DNA of 64,000 bases from Lota lota (lineage: Eukaryota > Chordata > Actinopteri > Gadiformes > Lotidae). A model generated the notes under the pieces. It had not been told where the DNA came from and searched no databases. It saw only the letters and a program-made list of their open reading frames with translations. Location of the stretch: positions 202,756 through 266,755 of the forward strand of contig JACYXH010000825.1 in assembly GCA_026745465.1 (NCBI GenBank). Reading direction: 5' to 3'. Below are positions 1 through 13,063 of this stretch, piece after piece (positions within the stretch are counted from its first letter, which is position 1; every line of letters begins with the position of its first letter). Both the position numbers and the translations under genes were made by a program.

Positions 1-159
1 AGGTCCTTCAGTCTCCCAAAAGCTCTGTCCGCCTCAGCCGACCACTGCAAGCGCACCGGACCCCCCTTAAGAAGAGACGTTATGGGAGCTGCCACCTGTC
101 CAAAACCCCGGATAAACCTTCGGTAGTAATTCGCAAAACCCAAGAACCGCTGCACCTCT

Positions 160-1845
160 TTAACCGTACCAATTACGCACGGCGGACACTCGGTCCACCT
201 CCATTCTCACCCCTGACGCAGACAACTGGTAACCCAAAAAGGAGACTGACTCCTGAAAGAACAGACATTTCTCGGCTTTGACATACAGGTCATGCTCCAA
301 CCGTCTCCTCAATACCCTGCGCACCAGGGCTACATGCTCGGCCCGAGTAGAACTGTACACAAGGATATCATCTATGTACACCACTACTCCCTGCGCATGC
401 ATGTCCCGGAAAATCTCATCCACAAACGATTGGAAGACTGATGGAGCATTCATTAACCCATATGGCATGACGAGATACTCGTAATGGCCGGAGGTAGTAC
501 TAAATGCTGTCTTCCACTCATCGCCCTCCCTAATGCGCACCAAGTTATATGCGCTCCTGAGGTCCAATTTTGTGAAAAACCGTGCCCCGTGTAATGACTC
601 CGTCATGGTCGCAATCAGCGGGAGTGGATAACTATATTTCACAGTCACCTGATTGAGACCGCGGTAATCAATACATGGACGCAAACCTCCATCCTTTTTC
701 TTCACAAAAAAGAAGCTCGAGGACGCGGGAGAAGTGGAGGGCCGTATGTATCCCTGTCTCAGAGACTCGGCAATGTACGTCTCCATTGCCCTTTTCTCCT
801 CCTGTGACAAAGGATACACATGGCTCCGCGGGAGCGCAGCTCCTGTCTGGAGGTCTATCGCACAATCCCCCTGTCTATGAGGTGGCAACCTTGCCGCTCT
901 GGTCTTACTAAACACGAGTGCCAAATCCTCATACTCAAGCGGAATGTGCAGTGCTGGCATCTGGTTCGGGCTCTCCACCGAGGTCGCCCCTACGGAAACA
1001 CCCAGACATAGCCCCTCACACTGAGCAGACCACCCTTTAAGAGCTTTCTCTCGCCACGAAATCGTAGGATCATGGGTAATCAACCAGGAAAGCCCCAGTA
1101 CCACCGGATACGCAGGAGAGTCGATCAGATAGAGTTGAATCGTCTCCTCATGACCCCCCTGCGTCATCATCCTAAGTGGCGCCGTGACATCCCTAATTAA
1201 CCCAGATCCTAACGGACGACTATCTAAGGCATGTACAGGGAAGGGTTTATCGACTGGAAGGAGAGGAATCCCTAACTTAACACAGAAATTACGATCTACA
1301 AAATTCCCAGCTGCGCCTGAATCGACTAGCACCTTATGCTGGGAACGAGGTGCAACCTGTGGAAAACAAACACCTAATGTAATGTGGCCGACAGAAAGCT
1401 CTGGGTAAGTAGGGCGCCTACTCACCTGGGAGGACTCCCCAATGTGTGACCTGCCATCTACCTCACCAGGGGACCCTCCCCAGCACCTAACCGCGGTGTG
1501 CCCTCCGCGGCCACAGTTGGTGCAGGAGACTGCCCCCCTCGGGTTCCTTCCTCTCCTCCCTCTAGCGTCAGCACCTCCAAGCTCCATAGGGCTCTGCTCG
1601 GAAGCGCTGGAGGGTGGAATGGGAAACCCCCATCTGGGACGTCCGCGGGTCGCGAGCAGGGTGTCCAGCCGAATGGCCATGTCCACCAGCTGGTCAAATG
1701 TTAGTGTAGTATCCCTGCACGCTAACTCTCTGCGGACGTCCTCCCGAAGGCTACATCTGAAGTGGTCTATGAGGGGCCTCTCATTCCAACCTGCGTCGGC
1801 CGCTAGAGTCCGGAACTCCAACGCAAACTCATGAGCGCTCCTCAT
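160..1845 (-). pseudogene. gypsy gag-protease-reverse transcriptase fragment
   Basis: This is a 561-codon open frame. A CCHC zinc knuckle lies near residues 108-121, a retropepsin active site (VDSGAAGN) near 174-181, and an RT domain near 330-550 with the catalytic YIDD box near residue 490-500 and the LVMPYGLMNAPSVFQ block before it. It would process and reverse transcribe the element RNA. The frame stops after the RT palm and thumb because of a small deletion near 160-175. The true gag start is upstream near 2028 and is separated from this frame by a lesion. RNase H and integrase are not in the window. Confidence 0.88.
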
Positions 1846-2045
1846 CCCCTGTCGGAGGTGGAATAGACGCTCCCCCGCCGCCTTCCCCTCAGGTGGATGG
1901 TCTTTTATGGAGGGTGTTCATTACGTTCATTACGCGGTCCAAGGCGTGTCCGATATGGTTAATACGATCCTCTTGACCGCGAAAACGCTCCTCCATGATG
2001 TCGGTGGGGACTCCTGCTGATTCCATATAGAATGGTGTGTAATTC

Positions 2046-2419
2046 TGTCACGGGTTGCTAAGGTAGGTGTGGTGTGAAATCAGGCGCAGGAGTCAGAAGT
2101 CAAGTCCAAAATATACTTTAGTGAAAAACAAGTGTGTAATCTACTCCTGAAACACAAACCAGGAGGAAAGCACAAAAAGCGTACCAAAAATACATGCAGC
2201 GTAGCAACATGACATGGAACAATTACACACAACACCTAACTTACAACAAGGAAACTAAATAGGGTGCTAATTGAATACATAACACAAAACAGGTGTGACA
2301 CACAGACAAAACCAATCAAACAACGAACATAGAGCGGTGGCAGCTAGTACTCCGGAGACGACGACCGCCGAAACCTGCCCGAACAAGGGGGAGGGGCCGC
2401 CTCGGCCGAAACCGGGACA
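2046..2419 (-). repeat. LTR of the minus-strand gypsy element
   Basis: The 374-bp block starts TGTCACGGG and ends CCGGGACA on the plus strand, a TG...CA boundary, and directly precedes the leader and gag start of the element to its left. The second LTR is not in the window, so the outer end (2419) is inferred from the terminal inverted dinucleotide only. Confidence 0.6.
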
Positions 2420-3402
2420 TTACTCACATTCTGAAAGAAAGCAGCACATGGATTAAGCCCCCCCCCCCACACACAGTGCTCTTTCCAATGGTATTGAATG
2501 CTAGTGTAAAACAAAGTGTAAAACAAAGGTTAATAAAGGTTCAGACCACCCACTTGGATTAAATTATACTGTGAATTTCTGATCTGAGAAGTACTGTTTC
2601 TTTTCAAGCATCTGACTAAAGCGTGAAACACTGCATATATCTCAAATATAATGATTATTGCCACCATATATCGTTTTAAAATCATGTGTCATTTGTCTTT
2701 GTTGACTAAGTAGCCTAGTGAATATGGGTTAACGCTTACATTTTATGTACAAAACTAATTTTAGTAGCTGAAAGCAAATATTCAGTTAATACTTAATCTG
2801 GAATTATCAATATTTTCATCCAGACTGAAATGACTCTAACCCTAACCTCTATGTTACCTGCACGCCTGATCACCTATAATTTATCACCAGTTTATCAACT
2901 GTTTATATATAAGTCACCTGTATGTTACCTGTTTGCCTGATGTCATGTCATTTATCACCTGTATCTACACCTAGTATATATATACAGTATATATCACCTG
3001 AATATCACCTATCATGAGTCACCTGCAGATTCCAGGTGATAAAGGGTACATGTTCAAGATGGAGCTGCAGAACGAAGCCCAGCTCCTCTGTTCAGTCTGC
3101 TGGCGTCATACGAGTCCTTCCCCGGCGAAGCAGACAGAGAGAAGCTACTCCAACACCAGATACAGGAAACTCAACAGGTGTGTGTAGTACCTACGTGGAA
3201 GACCCAATCCATCTCAATATTGAATTCTACTGTTTGCCGTCTCCTGCGGCGTTTCCTAAACGATGGGCTGCCTGAGTGTGCACCTGCTCCACTGGATTTA
3301 CTGCAACGTATGTCTTGTTGTGAATGTTCTCTGTTCTTGTGTTACAGGAACAGGGCACCGGCGCTGAGCAGAACCGTTCACCAACTCTACTGGGTAGCAC
3401 AC
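2420..3402. other. no gene seen; short TCACCTG/TTACCTG-type repeats at 2850-3030
   Basis: Mostly AT-rich unique-looking sequence. From about 2850 to 3030 the words TCACCTG and TTACCTG recur irregularly with a TATATATA run. No frame with family similarity was found. Confidence 0.5.
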
Positions 3403-3435
3403 ACACACACACGCACACACACACACACACACACG

Positions 3436-3467
<32 letters not shown>

Positions 3468-3476
3468 CACACACAC

Positions 3477-3536
<60 letters not shown>
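3403..3536. repeat. (CA)n microsatellite with CG interruptions
   Basis: About 134 bp of CA dinucleotides with occasional ACGC interruptions. Confidence 0.95.
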
Positions 3537-4161
3537 TAAACCCTTGATATGTTCATGTTCTGAACCCACTGAACACTCACTGGAATGAACATTTTCACGT
3601 TGTCACCGACAACGTGCGTTACAGTAGGCGCTGCTCAAAGGACTGTTGGTGTCTCCCGTACATATGTTTGTAGTGTTTATATCGTTTTATATTTTTGCAA
3701 TAAAGGTGCTGGTTTCGACAACAACTGTTATTGTGGTAGTGATTTAGTGAACGATAGTGATTTAGTGATGTTGTTGGAGAGTTTCCAGATTGTAAAGCTG
3801 GATAAGGTAACGGTACAATTGTTAGTTGATTCAATGAAATCAATTTGGATGGGGATATATTAACCTGGCTGGTAGTAGTACGTAATCGTAATTATTTAAT
3901 TACAAGGACTTCTATCTCATCGTATCGACCTCTATATCATTTACAATGTTACCTATCTAACGCAGTGTACCAAATATGTTGGCCCACTGGGTTGCTTTAT
4001 TGGTTGTTGTCCTTGAATGTCCTAGAGGTAACCATTTGTTTTAACTTCAGAAAGATCCTTTTCAATGGAACTTAATTAAAAGTTCACAAAGGTCCAATCA
4101 CACAATTAGTATCACAGTAGGGAAATCCCATGTTATTGTTGTTTGTTCCACACAACTTTAG

Positions 4162-4162
<1 letters not shown>

Positions 4163-4211
<49 letters not shown>
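4163..4211. repeat. (CA)n microsatellite
   Basis: An uninterrupted CA run ends in TATATATA. The flanks (3537-4162 and 4212-4560) hold no recognisable gene. Confidence 0.95.
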
Positions 4212-4218
<7 letters not shown>

Positions 4219-4635
4219 AGTAGCATTTTGGGGTTATAGGCTAAACTCAGATCTGGTCATGTGATCCTGCTCCAGGCCTTTACAAGAAAAGTTGCAGGCA
4301 GCCAATAATTTATGCAGTTTAATCTGCATGTCATATGTGTATAACATTTTGTCATTTGGTAAACGAATACATTATAATATCTCTGAAACATACAGGACAA
4401 CAGAGTTAAACATAGTCAAGCTTTAACATGAAAGATGAAGATGAATCTAAAGTTGACTCATAAAATACTATCTCGTTCTCTGGACCAATCAAACGTTTCT
4501 CCATAGGCGGGGCTCCGGCCCCTGACTCATCTGGAAATGAAGAGTCATGGAAAGCCCCATGGGACTATAAAGTTGTGTTTGTTTGTTTGTGTATATGTAT
4601 ATGTATATTTCTTCCAATACATTTTACATTTGTAA

Positions 4636-4740
4636 TCTGTGTGTGCGTGTACCTGGGATGTTCTGTGTGTGTGCCTGGAGTGGTGTGTGTGTGTGTGTAC
4701 CTGGGAGTGTTCTCTCTGTGTGTGCGTGTACCTGGGACTG

Positions 4741-4798
<58 letters not shown>

Positions 4799-4809
4799 AC
4801 CTGGGACTG

Positions 4810-4851
<42 letters not shown>

Positions 4852-4866
4852 CTGGGACTGTTCTGT
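4636..4866. repeat. compound (TG)n / CCTGGGACTGTTC minisatellite
   Basis: TG runs alternate with a recurring block (ACCTGGGACTGTTCTGTG and variants), giving about five irregular units. A further CA run lies at 5018-5052 and a 14-base C run at 4967-4980. Confidence 0.9.
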
Positions 4867-5020
4867 GCAGCATGCGGGGACCGGCCAGGCCAATGCCCAG
4901 GGCCCCTATAGGAGCAGTGGTGAGGATGGTTAGCACAGCTAACGTTAGCACAGTTTGACCGTAGCCCCCCCCCCCCCCCCATGCACCATGTCCAGGGCCT
5001 TGGCGCCTGTAGCCGCCTGC

Positions 5021-5052
<32 letters not shown>

Positions 5053-6890
5053 TTGTCCACGCCGTTCCAGTGACTTGTTACGTAAGCCGCCAAAGAACGT
5101 ACAACTCCGTTCAAGGCGCTGACGGGTTCCCTCTGTGCACGTGTGCAAAGGAACGCAGCCAAGCATCCGATTTGTGCACGAGCCGGCGGCAACCCAGTGG
5201 CTGTGTTTGCGCCATAAGCGCTGGAATTAAAGGCGTAAATAGAAAATACAGATATAAAATACTGTATAAGCCAGACATGTATGATAACAAAGCTGTAAAT
5301 GTTGATTCGAGTGTCAACGTTCATTGTGTATATGTAATACTTTTTATTTCGACGGATAATTTAGGCCTATTTTTCTAATTTGAGAACAAAATCATAATAT
5401 CCTAGCGTAGTCTTCGAAATAAATCGGGTTGACTCTAAAGTAAATGCAACACGATTCCTACAAGTAATATCTGTCCAACTGAACACAGACCTAACTCCGC
5501 ATCCAGGTACTAGAGGAAAACTTCGCCCTAACATTCCACATTAAAGGCTCATGCGAAGCGATGGGTCCATTTCTCATTCTATCCTAAAACGACAGCGCCA
5601 CCAAGTGTTGAAATAATAAAATGCACCCATGTTAAATATAACATTATTCTGGTAGGCAGACTTACATTCGTGGTACTTTCACTTGAACTCTAAACAAGTT
5701 CCAAACACCGGGTTCCAAACATAGACTCTACATGCTCACCAAGCAATGCAATACATATATCCACAGCAGTCACACAACAGATTTTGAAATGGATAAATAT
5801 GTTTAATCTGAATTATTTTGAGAGAGGAGGTGCTCTGGTTTTTAATTTCCAGGTTGACGTTATTTTACTTGATTAGACGCTCAAATACATTTCTACATGC
5901 AAACATCAGTTTCTGCCGATGTGTATATTAGTGTTTAGTCTTTATTCCACTTCCACAGATAGCAGACATCATTTTGGAAAGAAAATCTTGTCATCAAATG
6001 GATGCTGTAAATACACTTGAAATGGCTCACTATAGCTGCAGCCAAACCCATTTCAGAAATGTTATTTGGTTTAAAAAGGTGTAGTGATTGTGTTTACAGG
6101 ATTTACCAAACCATTTCTCTGGTGCAACGTGCATTCTCATTCTAAATAACCGTTCAAGTCTGGATGTAATCGCCAAGCGACGCACCACTAATGCTTTCAA
6201 CGGAAGACATCACCAGCAAAATTACAGCTCTCCTTTCCTTTATTAGAAGACTTTTGTTAACCGTAAATTACAGTGTTGGCTCCCGTTATCCCAGTGCACG
6301 AGTGTACTTTATTAGCATGAGAATCGGCACAAACAACACACTTTAATAAGCTCAACCCCTGTTACACAACACTGTTCCAAATGCATTTAAAAGCAACAAA
6401 AACAAACTCAAATCAGCAATACACATTTCAAAATGGGTCACAAAAGATCAACCAAAGTCAAAGCAACAAATGACTCTCCGCCACAGAGCGGAAGAGGTTG
6501 AAATGTGTGCGGCGTTCTCCCTACCTCAGTGCAAACGCCAGCGAATTAAAACCCTTGTAAGAAAGTCCTCCCTTTACCACGTTTAAAAACAATGAAAAGA
6601 ATGCTGATGGTACTAAAACAATACACGGTAAACAAAGTAGTCAGAAAATGGTAAGGTTACTTTTTAGCAATACTTCTATAAAGTTGCAACATCAACCTGA
6701 TACGTTTACACCATTTCATCCTGTGCAAAGTCAACCATTTCCTGTGACCAAGTGACCCAAGCCTTCCTAACAACAGACGCCAGGATCAAGTGGTTTGAAC
6801 CAGACTGTGATTTATATTGAATGGAGCCTTCTTTGACGTTATTGGACAGATAAAGGGATGATGTCATCAGCATTTGTACAGCCCCAAGCA
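5053..6890. other. no gene recognised
   Basis: The sequence is AT-rich with many stops in all frames. It may hold 3' sequence of the minus-strand borealin-like gene to its right, but nothing identifies a coding exon. Confidence 0.5.
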
Positions 6891-8108
6891 CTACCCACCT
6901 TTGAACTCGCCTGTTGTTTTGTGTTTACTTTTGTTTGAAGTGTTTACTATTCAGTCAATTAGAAGATGCTTGTTTCCAAAGAGTCTTACAGGGACTTCAG
7001 ATGCATGTCATTAAGGACCAGGCGGCAACTTACACTTCTGGGGCGGTTTAGGAGCGGCCAAGTTCTCAGTCAGAATGTTCAGCAACCTCTTCTCTCTAAA
7101 TCCAGACCGAGACACAACAATCATAGTCTTACTGGTGGAGAGAACATCAGTAGCTCCCTGTAGCTGTGATACAAACTGGAGATGTTGTGATAATGATACA
7201 GAGGGGGAACGTACCTTTGAGTTGTCCACTTCTGCGGATTTAGGTGTTTCTGGGCCTGAAGGGAGAGGAGTAGAGACATCATACTGTTATAACAGCTCAT
7301 CCACTGAGAACACCACACCGGGTGGGCTGATCTATCCATCATTAATCTGGGTGACAGGCCCATATGTTACTAGAGGGGACATTTTGATATAACTTTTAAA
7401 AGCTATATCACACGTGGTGGTAAAATAGGGACCCTTTAATAACACCATCAACTGAACCCCTTTACCGCGACCCCAAAGGTCGGCAGGTACTAAGTGTCCT
7501 TACGGAAGAAGAGCAGCCAGTTCATCTGCCTGACGTCCTTGGGAAGCTTGATGATAGCCATGTTGTATCTGTCGTCAATCTCCGTCAGCAGTTGCTTCTG
7601 CTGTTCCTTCAGATGCAGAACCCTGGCCTTCACTGGAAACGCAACACACACCCTCCAGGTTATGTACGGACACACACTGCATTTCAAGGGGTTTGTAATC
7701 AAGCAGACGAGACGATGATGGTACTTAAATGTTCGCGGACGTGAAATTTGGGTGCCACAGTAGAAAGTACCAAATAAACAATTGATACAGAAAATATATC
7801 TAATGTACACAATATGAGCAATGGCAATTACAGAGATGAAAAAAAAGTATATGAATGTTAAAGAGCCCCCCCCCCACCAAATGTTGGTGCTCTACGATGG
7901 AGTACTGTGTCCTAGGACGGTGATACCTAAATATCGTCCTTCTTCGCGATACTTAAATAGGAGAGTGCTAAAGTGATTGCAGAGACAAAAACACAAGCTA
8001 ACGTTAGTCAGCGTTACCTTCGGCGTCGAAGTCTTCGAGGAAAGCATCAATTTTGGCTTGTCTCGGGTTGATCTTGGCTTGTTTAGTGTTCCTCGTTGTG
8101 GGAGCCAT
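6891..8108 (-). CDS. borealin-like protein (chromosomal passenger complex subunit family), short form
   Basis: Exons 1 (8018-8108) and 2 (7504-7632) are well supported. They start with MAPTTR and continue through a basic segment, AFLEDFDAEVKAR and a coiled stretch ending LPKDVRQMNWL, the pattern of the borealin N-terminal helix that binds survivin and INCENP. Introns are GT-AG and phases match. Three further exons fit by splice signals and phase but have no recognised homology: 7215-7255, 7034-7175 and 6891-6910 (stop). Joined, the model is 140 codons, roughly half of a usual borealin, and lacks the C-terminal dimerisation domain. It could be a divergent paralogue such as a cdca9-type borealin, a truncated copy, or a gene with unseen 3' exons. 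Confidence 0.62.
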
Positions 8109-8765
8109 GGCTGCCGGTGTTTCGGTTCAACGTGTGACCGTGTTAACTGGCGACTCTCAGCTAAATGCGTCTGTTGGACAGGAAAAGACACGTAGCTGTC
8201 CATGCGAATGCCTGTTTGATTTGTTTTTCAATAAAATGTTAACATACCCATCTCATTCGTAGCTGGAGTCTTATTTGGGGAGACATGTGTCACGTAGAGC
8301 AACAATTGTAAACGATAAATAAATAAATAAATTTTAAAAAAAAGTATGTACGGGATTCGAACTCACAGCATTGTGGGAAAACAGTATTTCTGGGTGGGAG
8401 ACCAATCAATTGCACAACTATCCCCACATTGATGAGCCATGGCAGTAGATATCACAACCAACCTTCTTCCTAAAACCAGGAGGCAGCCCGATCAACTTGA
8501 GACCACACTGTCCATGCACTTAAGACCATGTTGGTATTTGGCTCGTTTCTAATACAAAGAAGAGGCCTTTACAACCAGTTCATCAAAAGTGTAATGTTGT
8601 GCTTCCCTCCACTGCTCACAACCCAGCCAAAAACACTGTTATGCGCTCTTTCTCTATTATTTCTGTCGCCAGATGTGGCGCAGCGCACATTGATTGGGAA
8701 TCAATGTGACGCAAGGCAGGATCACTCTGAGAGACACCAAGTTTATTCAGATCAACAAAGCGTTT

Positions 8766-9430
8766 ACATGGCAGGGTGGTGGACTGCAGGGTGGTGGACC
8801 ACAGGGTGGAGGACCGCATGGCAGGGTGGTGGACCCCATGGCAGGGTGGTGGACTGCAGGGTGGTGGACCACAGGGTGGTAAACCACATGGCAGGGTGGT
8901 GGACCCCATGGCAGGGTGGTGGACCCCATGGCAGGGTGGGGGACTGCAGGGTGGTGGACCACAGGGTGGTGGACCGCATGGCAGGGTGGTGGACCGCATG
9001 GCAGGGTGGTGGACCGCATGGCAGGGTGGAGGACCACATGGCAGGGTGGTGGACCACATGGCAGGGTGGTGGACCGCATGGCAGGGTGGTGGACCGCATG
9101 GCAGGGTGGTGGACCGCATGGCAGGGTGGTGGACCCCATGGCAGGGTGGTGGACCACAGGGTGGTGGACCACAGGGTGGTGGACCGCAGGGCAGGGTGGT
9201 GGACCACAGGGTGGTGGACCACATGGCAGGGTGGTGGACCACAGGGCAGGGTGGAGGACCGCATGGCAGGGTGGTGGACCACAGGGTGGTGGACCACAGG
9301 GTGGGGGACCACAGGGTGGTGGACGGCAGGGCAGGGTGGTGGACCGCATGGCAGGGTGGTGGACCACAGGGTGGTGGACCACAGGGTGGGGGACCACAGG
9401 GTGGTGGACGGCAGGGCAGGGCGGTGGATA
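8766..9430. repeat. GC-rich minisatellite, GGTGGACC(G/A)CATGGCAGG-type units
   Basis: About 660 bp of 10-20 bp units combine CAGGGTGGTGGAC with CATGGCAGGGTGGTGGAC variants. Because the unit is rarely interrupted by stops, it creates long spurious frames on both strands (Trp-Trp-Thr or Pro-Pro-Cys repeats). No gene is claimed. Confidence 0.95.
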
Positions 9431-9748
9431 AAACGAAGACACAAAGCGAGCGGACTGCACCACCATGGGGTCAGCAGCGGAGGTTCTCGTCCACAACGCT
9501 GTTGACGCCTGGTAAAATACATCGCAGCACGGCTTGTCACGGTTCAGATCAACACAATGACGAAAAACAGAGGGACGCGTTCAAAAAGAAAAAGAAAGGA
9601 CAGAACAAAGGCAAAGCAAGCTTATTTGTACAGTTGGTTACTATTTACACACTGTAAAATCATTTACCCTGAGATGATATGGCTGTCTTGCTCTCGTGGT
9701 TCAAAATTGTGTCACTCTGAAAGAAAAAAAGAAAAAAAGAATGATAAT

Positions 9749-10311
9749 TGTGGTGGAAAAATTACTTCAGGCCCTATTCCCAAGTTAGCTTGCTTAAACT
9801 AGTTGGTGTAAGCGCTCAAGTTGTTATGTGCACACCATAGTAGCCTGTATATCTTTTTAACTATCTAACTCCCCACAGTTGCATGTTTTCCTCTCCCTAG
9901 ACATTGTTTATGTTCTCATGGGAGAACGTCCTGGGCAAGCTCCTCTTCCTAAACATTGTGTCTCCTTAAATCATGCGTTACCCTGACCGTACGTTGTACC
10001 CGCCATAAATAATAGGTGGCGCCATATATGCTGAGCTACGACCAGGGGTCTGGCCTTAGCTATGCATTTAACCAGTTATGGATGATGGCGTCATCTAGTG
10101 TTATCTTTACATGTTGTTTACTCCACTCTACAAATCGGGGTTCCCTCTTTTGCTCGGCGCGCCTTTTCTCGAGAACTCTGCCCTGTGTGGAGTTGCCTTT
10201 GAAACTGCGTCTTTGATATGCTGCAGCATATGAAATAAACCAACTACGGATATCCATTTGTCTTAGCCTTTTGAATCGAGCCAGCCACCAGTTGTATAAT
10301 TTGCTACGACA
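9749..10311 (+). repeat. solo LTR-like element, family A, copy 1
   Basis: The block begins TGTGGTGGAAAA and ends GCTACGACA, with an AATAAA near 10235. It is almost identical to the reverse complement of 55232-55795 and clearly related to 15229-15774. No internal coding region follows it. A target-site duplication is not visible here (flanks ATAAT and GTGGT), so the 5' boundary or flank may have changed. Confidence 0.75.
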
Positions 10312-10830
10312 GTGGTTATTGGTTATTTTAGTGTCACAGTACCACCGTGATCTCCAAAAAAACTGAGATTTTTTATAAAATAGCCATTATTTATTTCCAT
10401 TTTCTTCAACTGTTCAGGGAGCCACTGCAGTGGGGTGGAAGAGCCGCATGCGGGTGGCTGACCCCTGGGCTAAACCATTTAACCGACCAGAGCTAACTCC
10501 CATCCGCTAGGTTTGTTTAACGCCAGGTTTCTAACGCTATAGTTAGGTTTCTAACCCCCTTACAGTCGGACTAATATAACGCTGTGCTGTCGCAATACAT
10601 CCGCGTAACGTATATTCTGCAAATGTTTACCGTCGTATTGAGATGGATGAGGCCCGTACAGCTGCTCGCCATCCGCCTCCATTCGCGCGCTGCTCTCCAC
10701 TCGCCAGGTGAACGAACGCATGCGCATTGCTCCTTCTAATCAGCAGTCACGGAAGCTGTAGCACTTTCATCCGCGCGTGTCCGCGGAAGCGTGGGAAAAC
10801 GATAGTTATGTTATTATAACTCTAGTTATA

Positions 10831-10992
10831 TGATTGTAGGCGTAGCCGTCTAGGCTTCGCCTTATGGGCTTGTCCCGTGCGCGCACTCGCATGCACTGAA
10901 AAAATTTCAGTAATGCACCAATTAACGTGGGCACCGCCCACACTTCCCACGACACCGTGTATATAACGCGACGCACAGCTGTGTTCGTCCTC
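10831..10992. repeat. left inverted terminal repeat of the DIRS-like element
   Basis: It pairs with 14003-14165 in inverse orientation. Shared landmarks are GCTTCGCCTTATGGGC, CCCGTGCGCGCACTCGC and CACGACACCGTGTATATAAC. The last contains a TATA-like sequence that may be the element promoter. Confidence 0.85.
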
Positions 10993-11558
10993 CTAGCTAT
11001 TCCTTCAGCATTTGGAGGGTACAGCAGGTGGGAAACTAGACGGCTACGCCTACAATCATAGAACTAGAGTCATAATAACATAACCATCGTTCTATTTCAC
11101 GTAGGCTACGCCATCTAGGCTTCGCCTTATGGGCTAAGGTGAAGCTGCGAGCGGAGCCCGATAAATGTACTCCTGCTGGACCAAAGTCACAAAAATAAAG
11201 ACTTACGTCACAAGGCACATCAGACTCAATAAGCCGAAGATGTGCAAAACACAACAGCTAAATAAGAAACCCTGAATTCTCTTAAAAACACGCAAAGCGA
11301 TGATAAAGAGAATAGAGTGAGTCTGTAACTCTGACTCAACCCGTATGTCAATGAACATGAAAAAGGGGGAATGCAGAGCAACAAGGCTTCTCCTACGTCC
11401 GCTACCATAGGGGCGGAGCTAGGAAGAAAACCAAGCTACCAATAGCAACGAGCAACAAGGCCCTTCCTACCTACGCTCAAAGAGGCGACAGGAGGAAACC
11501 TGTTGTGCAATGTTTAATAATAGAGGGCAGGATATAAAACGCCGGTTACGAACCGTAA

Positions 11559-12422
11559 TCAGAGTAATAATAACCTGTCACTCCTGAGCTCAGTACCCAC
11601 GCTGGAACACCACCGGGTGACAGCGGAGAGAGAATGAAGCTGAGCGACATCACGAGCGTAACAGGCTCTGATGAACGATAAACCAATATCTAATTCGTAG
11701 AGAGGGAGCCCGATTCCAACACAGAGTGGCCGAGTGAGCCCCTGGACATGTCCAACATGTAGGAACGAATAAAAAGAATCGGGGGAAGACCATGACGCAG
11801 CTGCGCAAATGTCTTCTACCGAAATTCCCTTGAATAGGGCCAACGAAGCGGCCATCCCTCGTGCAGAGTGAGCTCTAACACCCAAAGGTGATGCTAAGCC
11901 CTGCAGAGTGTAGGCCAAGCAGACACCCTCACATATCCAGCGGGGCAGACGCTATTTAGAAAGAGCACTGCCCTTGGCAGCTTCGCTATAACACACAAAC
12001 TGTTGTGTGGAGCGAAACTCAGCTGATCGCTTCACGTACATAGCCAATGCCCGCACCGGCCACAGGAGATGCCACTCCGTATCCGCTTCACTAGTATGAG
12101 GCGGGGGGTGAAAAGCCTTAAGCACAATATCTCTCGACCGAAAAGAACTGAATATGTTCTTGGGGAGGGACGCAGGATTGGGTCTAAGCACGCAGTCCTC
12201 GTGCAATAACAAGCAGCTCGGGCTGACAGACAGTGCGGCCAACTCACCGACACGTTTGGCAGAAACCAAAACCAATAAGAGCGCCGTTTTAAAGGAAATA
12301 ACATCCAAAGGGGCTTGAGACAGAGGCTCGAAAGGGTCCTTGGATAAACCCCGCAACACGGTGGGAAGAGCCCAACGCGGTGTAAGCACACGAGAAAACA
12401 GGTTTAACACGTCTAACCCCAC
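11559..12422 (-). pseudogene. DIRS tyrosine recombinase, with an in-frame stop
   Basis: Two open segments (11952-12422 and 11559-11918) lie in the same frame, separated by one TAG at 11952. The first has the N-terminal catalytic-arginine region (KTALLLVLVSAKRVGELAAL). The second has HSARGMAA, the conserved HxxR box, and FYSFLHV with the candidate nucleophile tyrosine. These residues define the lambda-integrase-like recombinases that insert DIRS circles. The stop makes this copy inactive unless it is read through. Confidence 0.85.
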
Positions 12423-12437
12423 GCAAGAATCTCTTGA

Positions 12438-13063
12438 CTAGTGGGTGACTGAGAACCGGTTTTCCGTCATATCCTGCGTGGCCAGCTGAAACGGCTGCCG
12501 CATAGACTTTGACAGTAAACACTGAAGGAACCCAAGCACGCTTCCCACCTCACAGAGAGATGGGATAACGTGGTTGAGGTCACACCACGTAGAGAAAGCG
12601 CCCCACATCGCCGCGTAAAGGAAGGAAGTGGAAGGCGCGCGAGCGCTCTGAATAGTGTTGATAACTGATGCTGGCAGACCTCTGCCTTGCAGAATCAACC
12701 TCTCAGAAGCCAAACCAACAACCGACCCGTCACATCGGGCGGGTGGTGCACCATCCCGTGAGCCTGTGAAAGCGCGTCTGGTCTGATCGGTACCGGCCAC
12801 GGCTCCGTGCAAGAGAGCACCGCTAGCTCTGGGAACCACAGAGCTGAGTGGTTCTCCGGGGCCACTAGAATGAGGGACAATCCCTCCTGCCTGACCCGCT
12901 CCAGGAGAGGATGGATTAGTTGAAGCGGCGGGAACGCATATAAGAGAGCCCGCGGCCACGGTGTGTGCGCCATCGCGTCCACCCCCAACGGGGGAAGATC
13001 CTGAGGGCTGAGAGAGAACCACAGACTGCAGTGGGTGTTCTCTCTGGACGCAAAAAGCTCCAC
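12438..13063 (-). pseudogene. DIRS reverse transcriptase/RNase H C-terminal remnant
   Basis: The frame at 12695-13063 begins with MELFASRENTHCSLWFSL, a block typical of the DIRS RNase H/RT C-terminus. It continues into an overlapping frame at 12438-13022, so at least one frameshift is present. It lies directly upstream of the recombinase on the same strand, as in complete DIRS elements. No catalytic RT box remains. Confidence 0.75.

Larger units (their letters stand above)
1..2419 (-). mobile_element. Ty3/gypsy LTR retrotransposon, 5' portion, cut by the window edge
   Basis: Reading the minus strand from 2419 leftward there is an LTR, a short leader, a gag start (ATG near 2028), a gag zinc knuckle, an aspartic protease and a reverse transcriptase, the Ty3/gypsy order. 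The rest of pol and the 3' LTR lie outside the window. Gag is damaged near 1850-1930, where the first ATG frame stops, and pol shifts frame near 160. Sequence left of 160 still encodes connection-type pol residues ([11 protein letters not shown]) in another frame. The copy is therefore decayed and unlikely to be autonomous. Confidence 0.9.

Noticed and set aside
8528..9657. Long open frames on both strands (up to 325 codons) with Trp- or Pro/Cys-rich repeats
   Set aside because: They follow the minisatellite at 8766-9430 and occur in several frames at once; no start context, domain or splice logic supports a gene.
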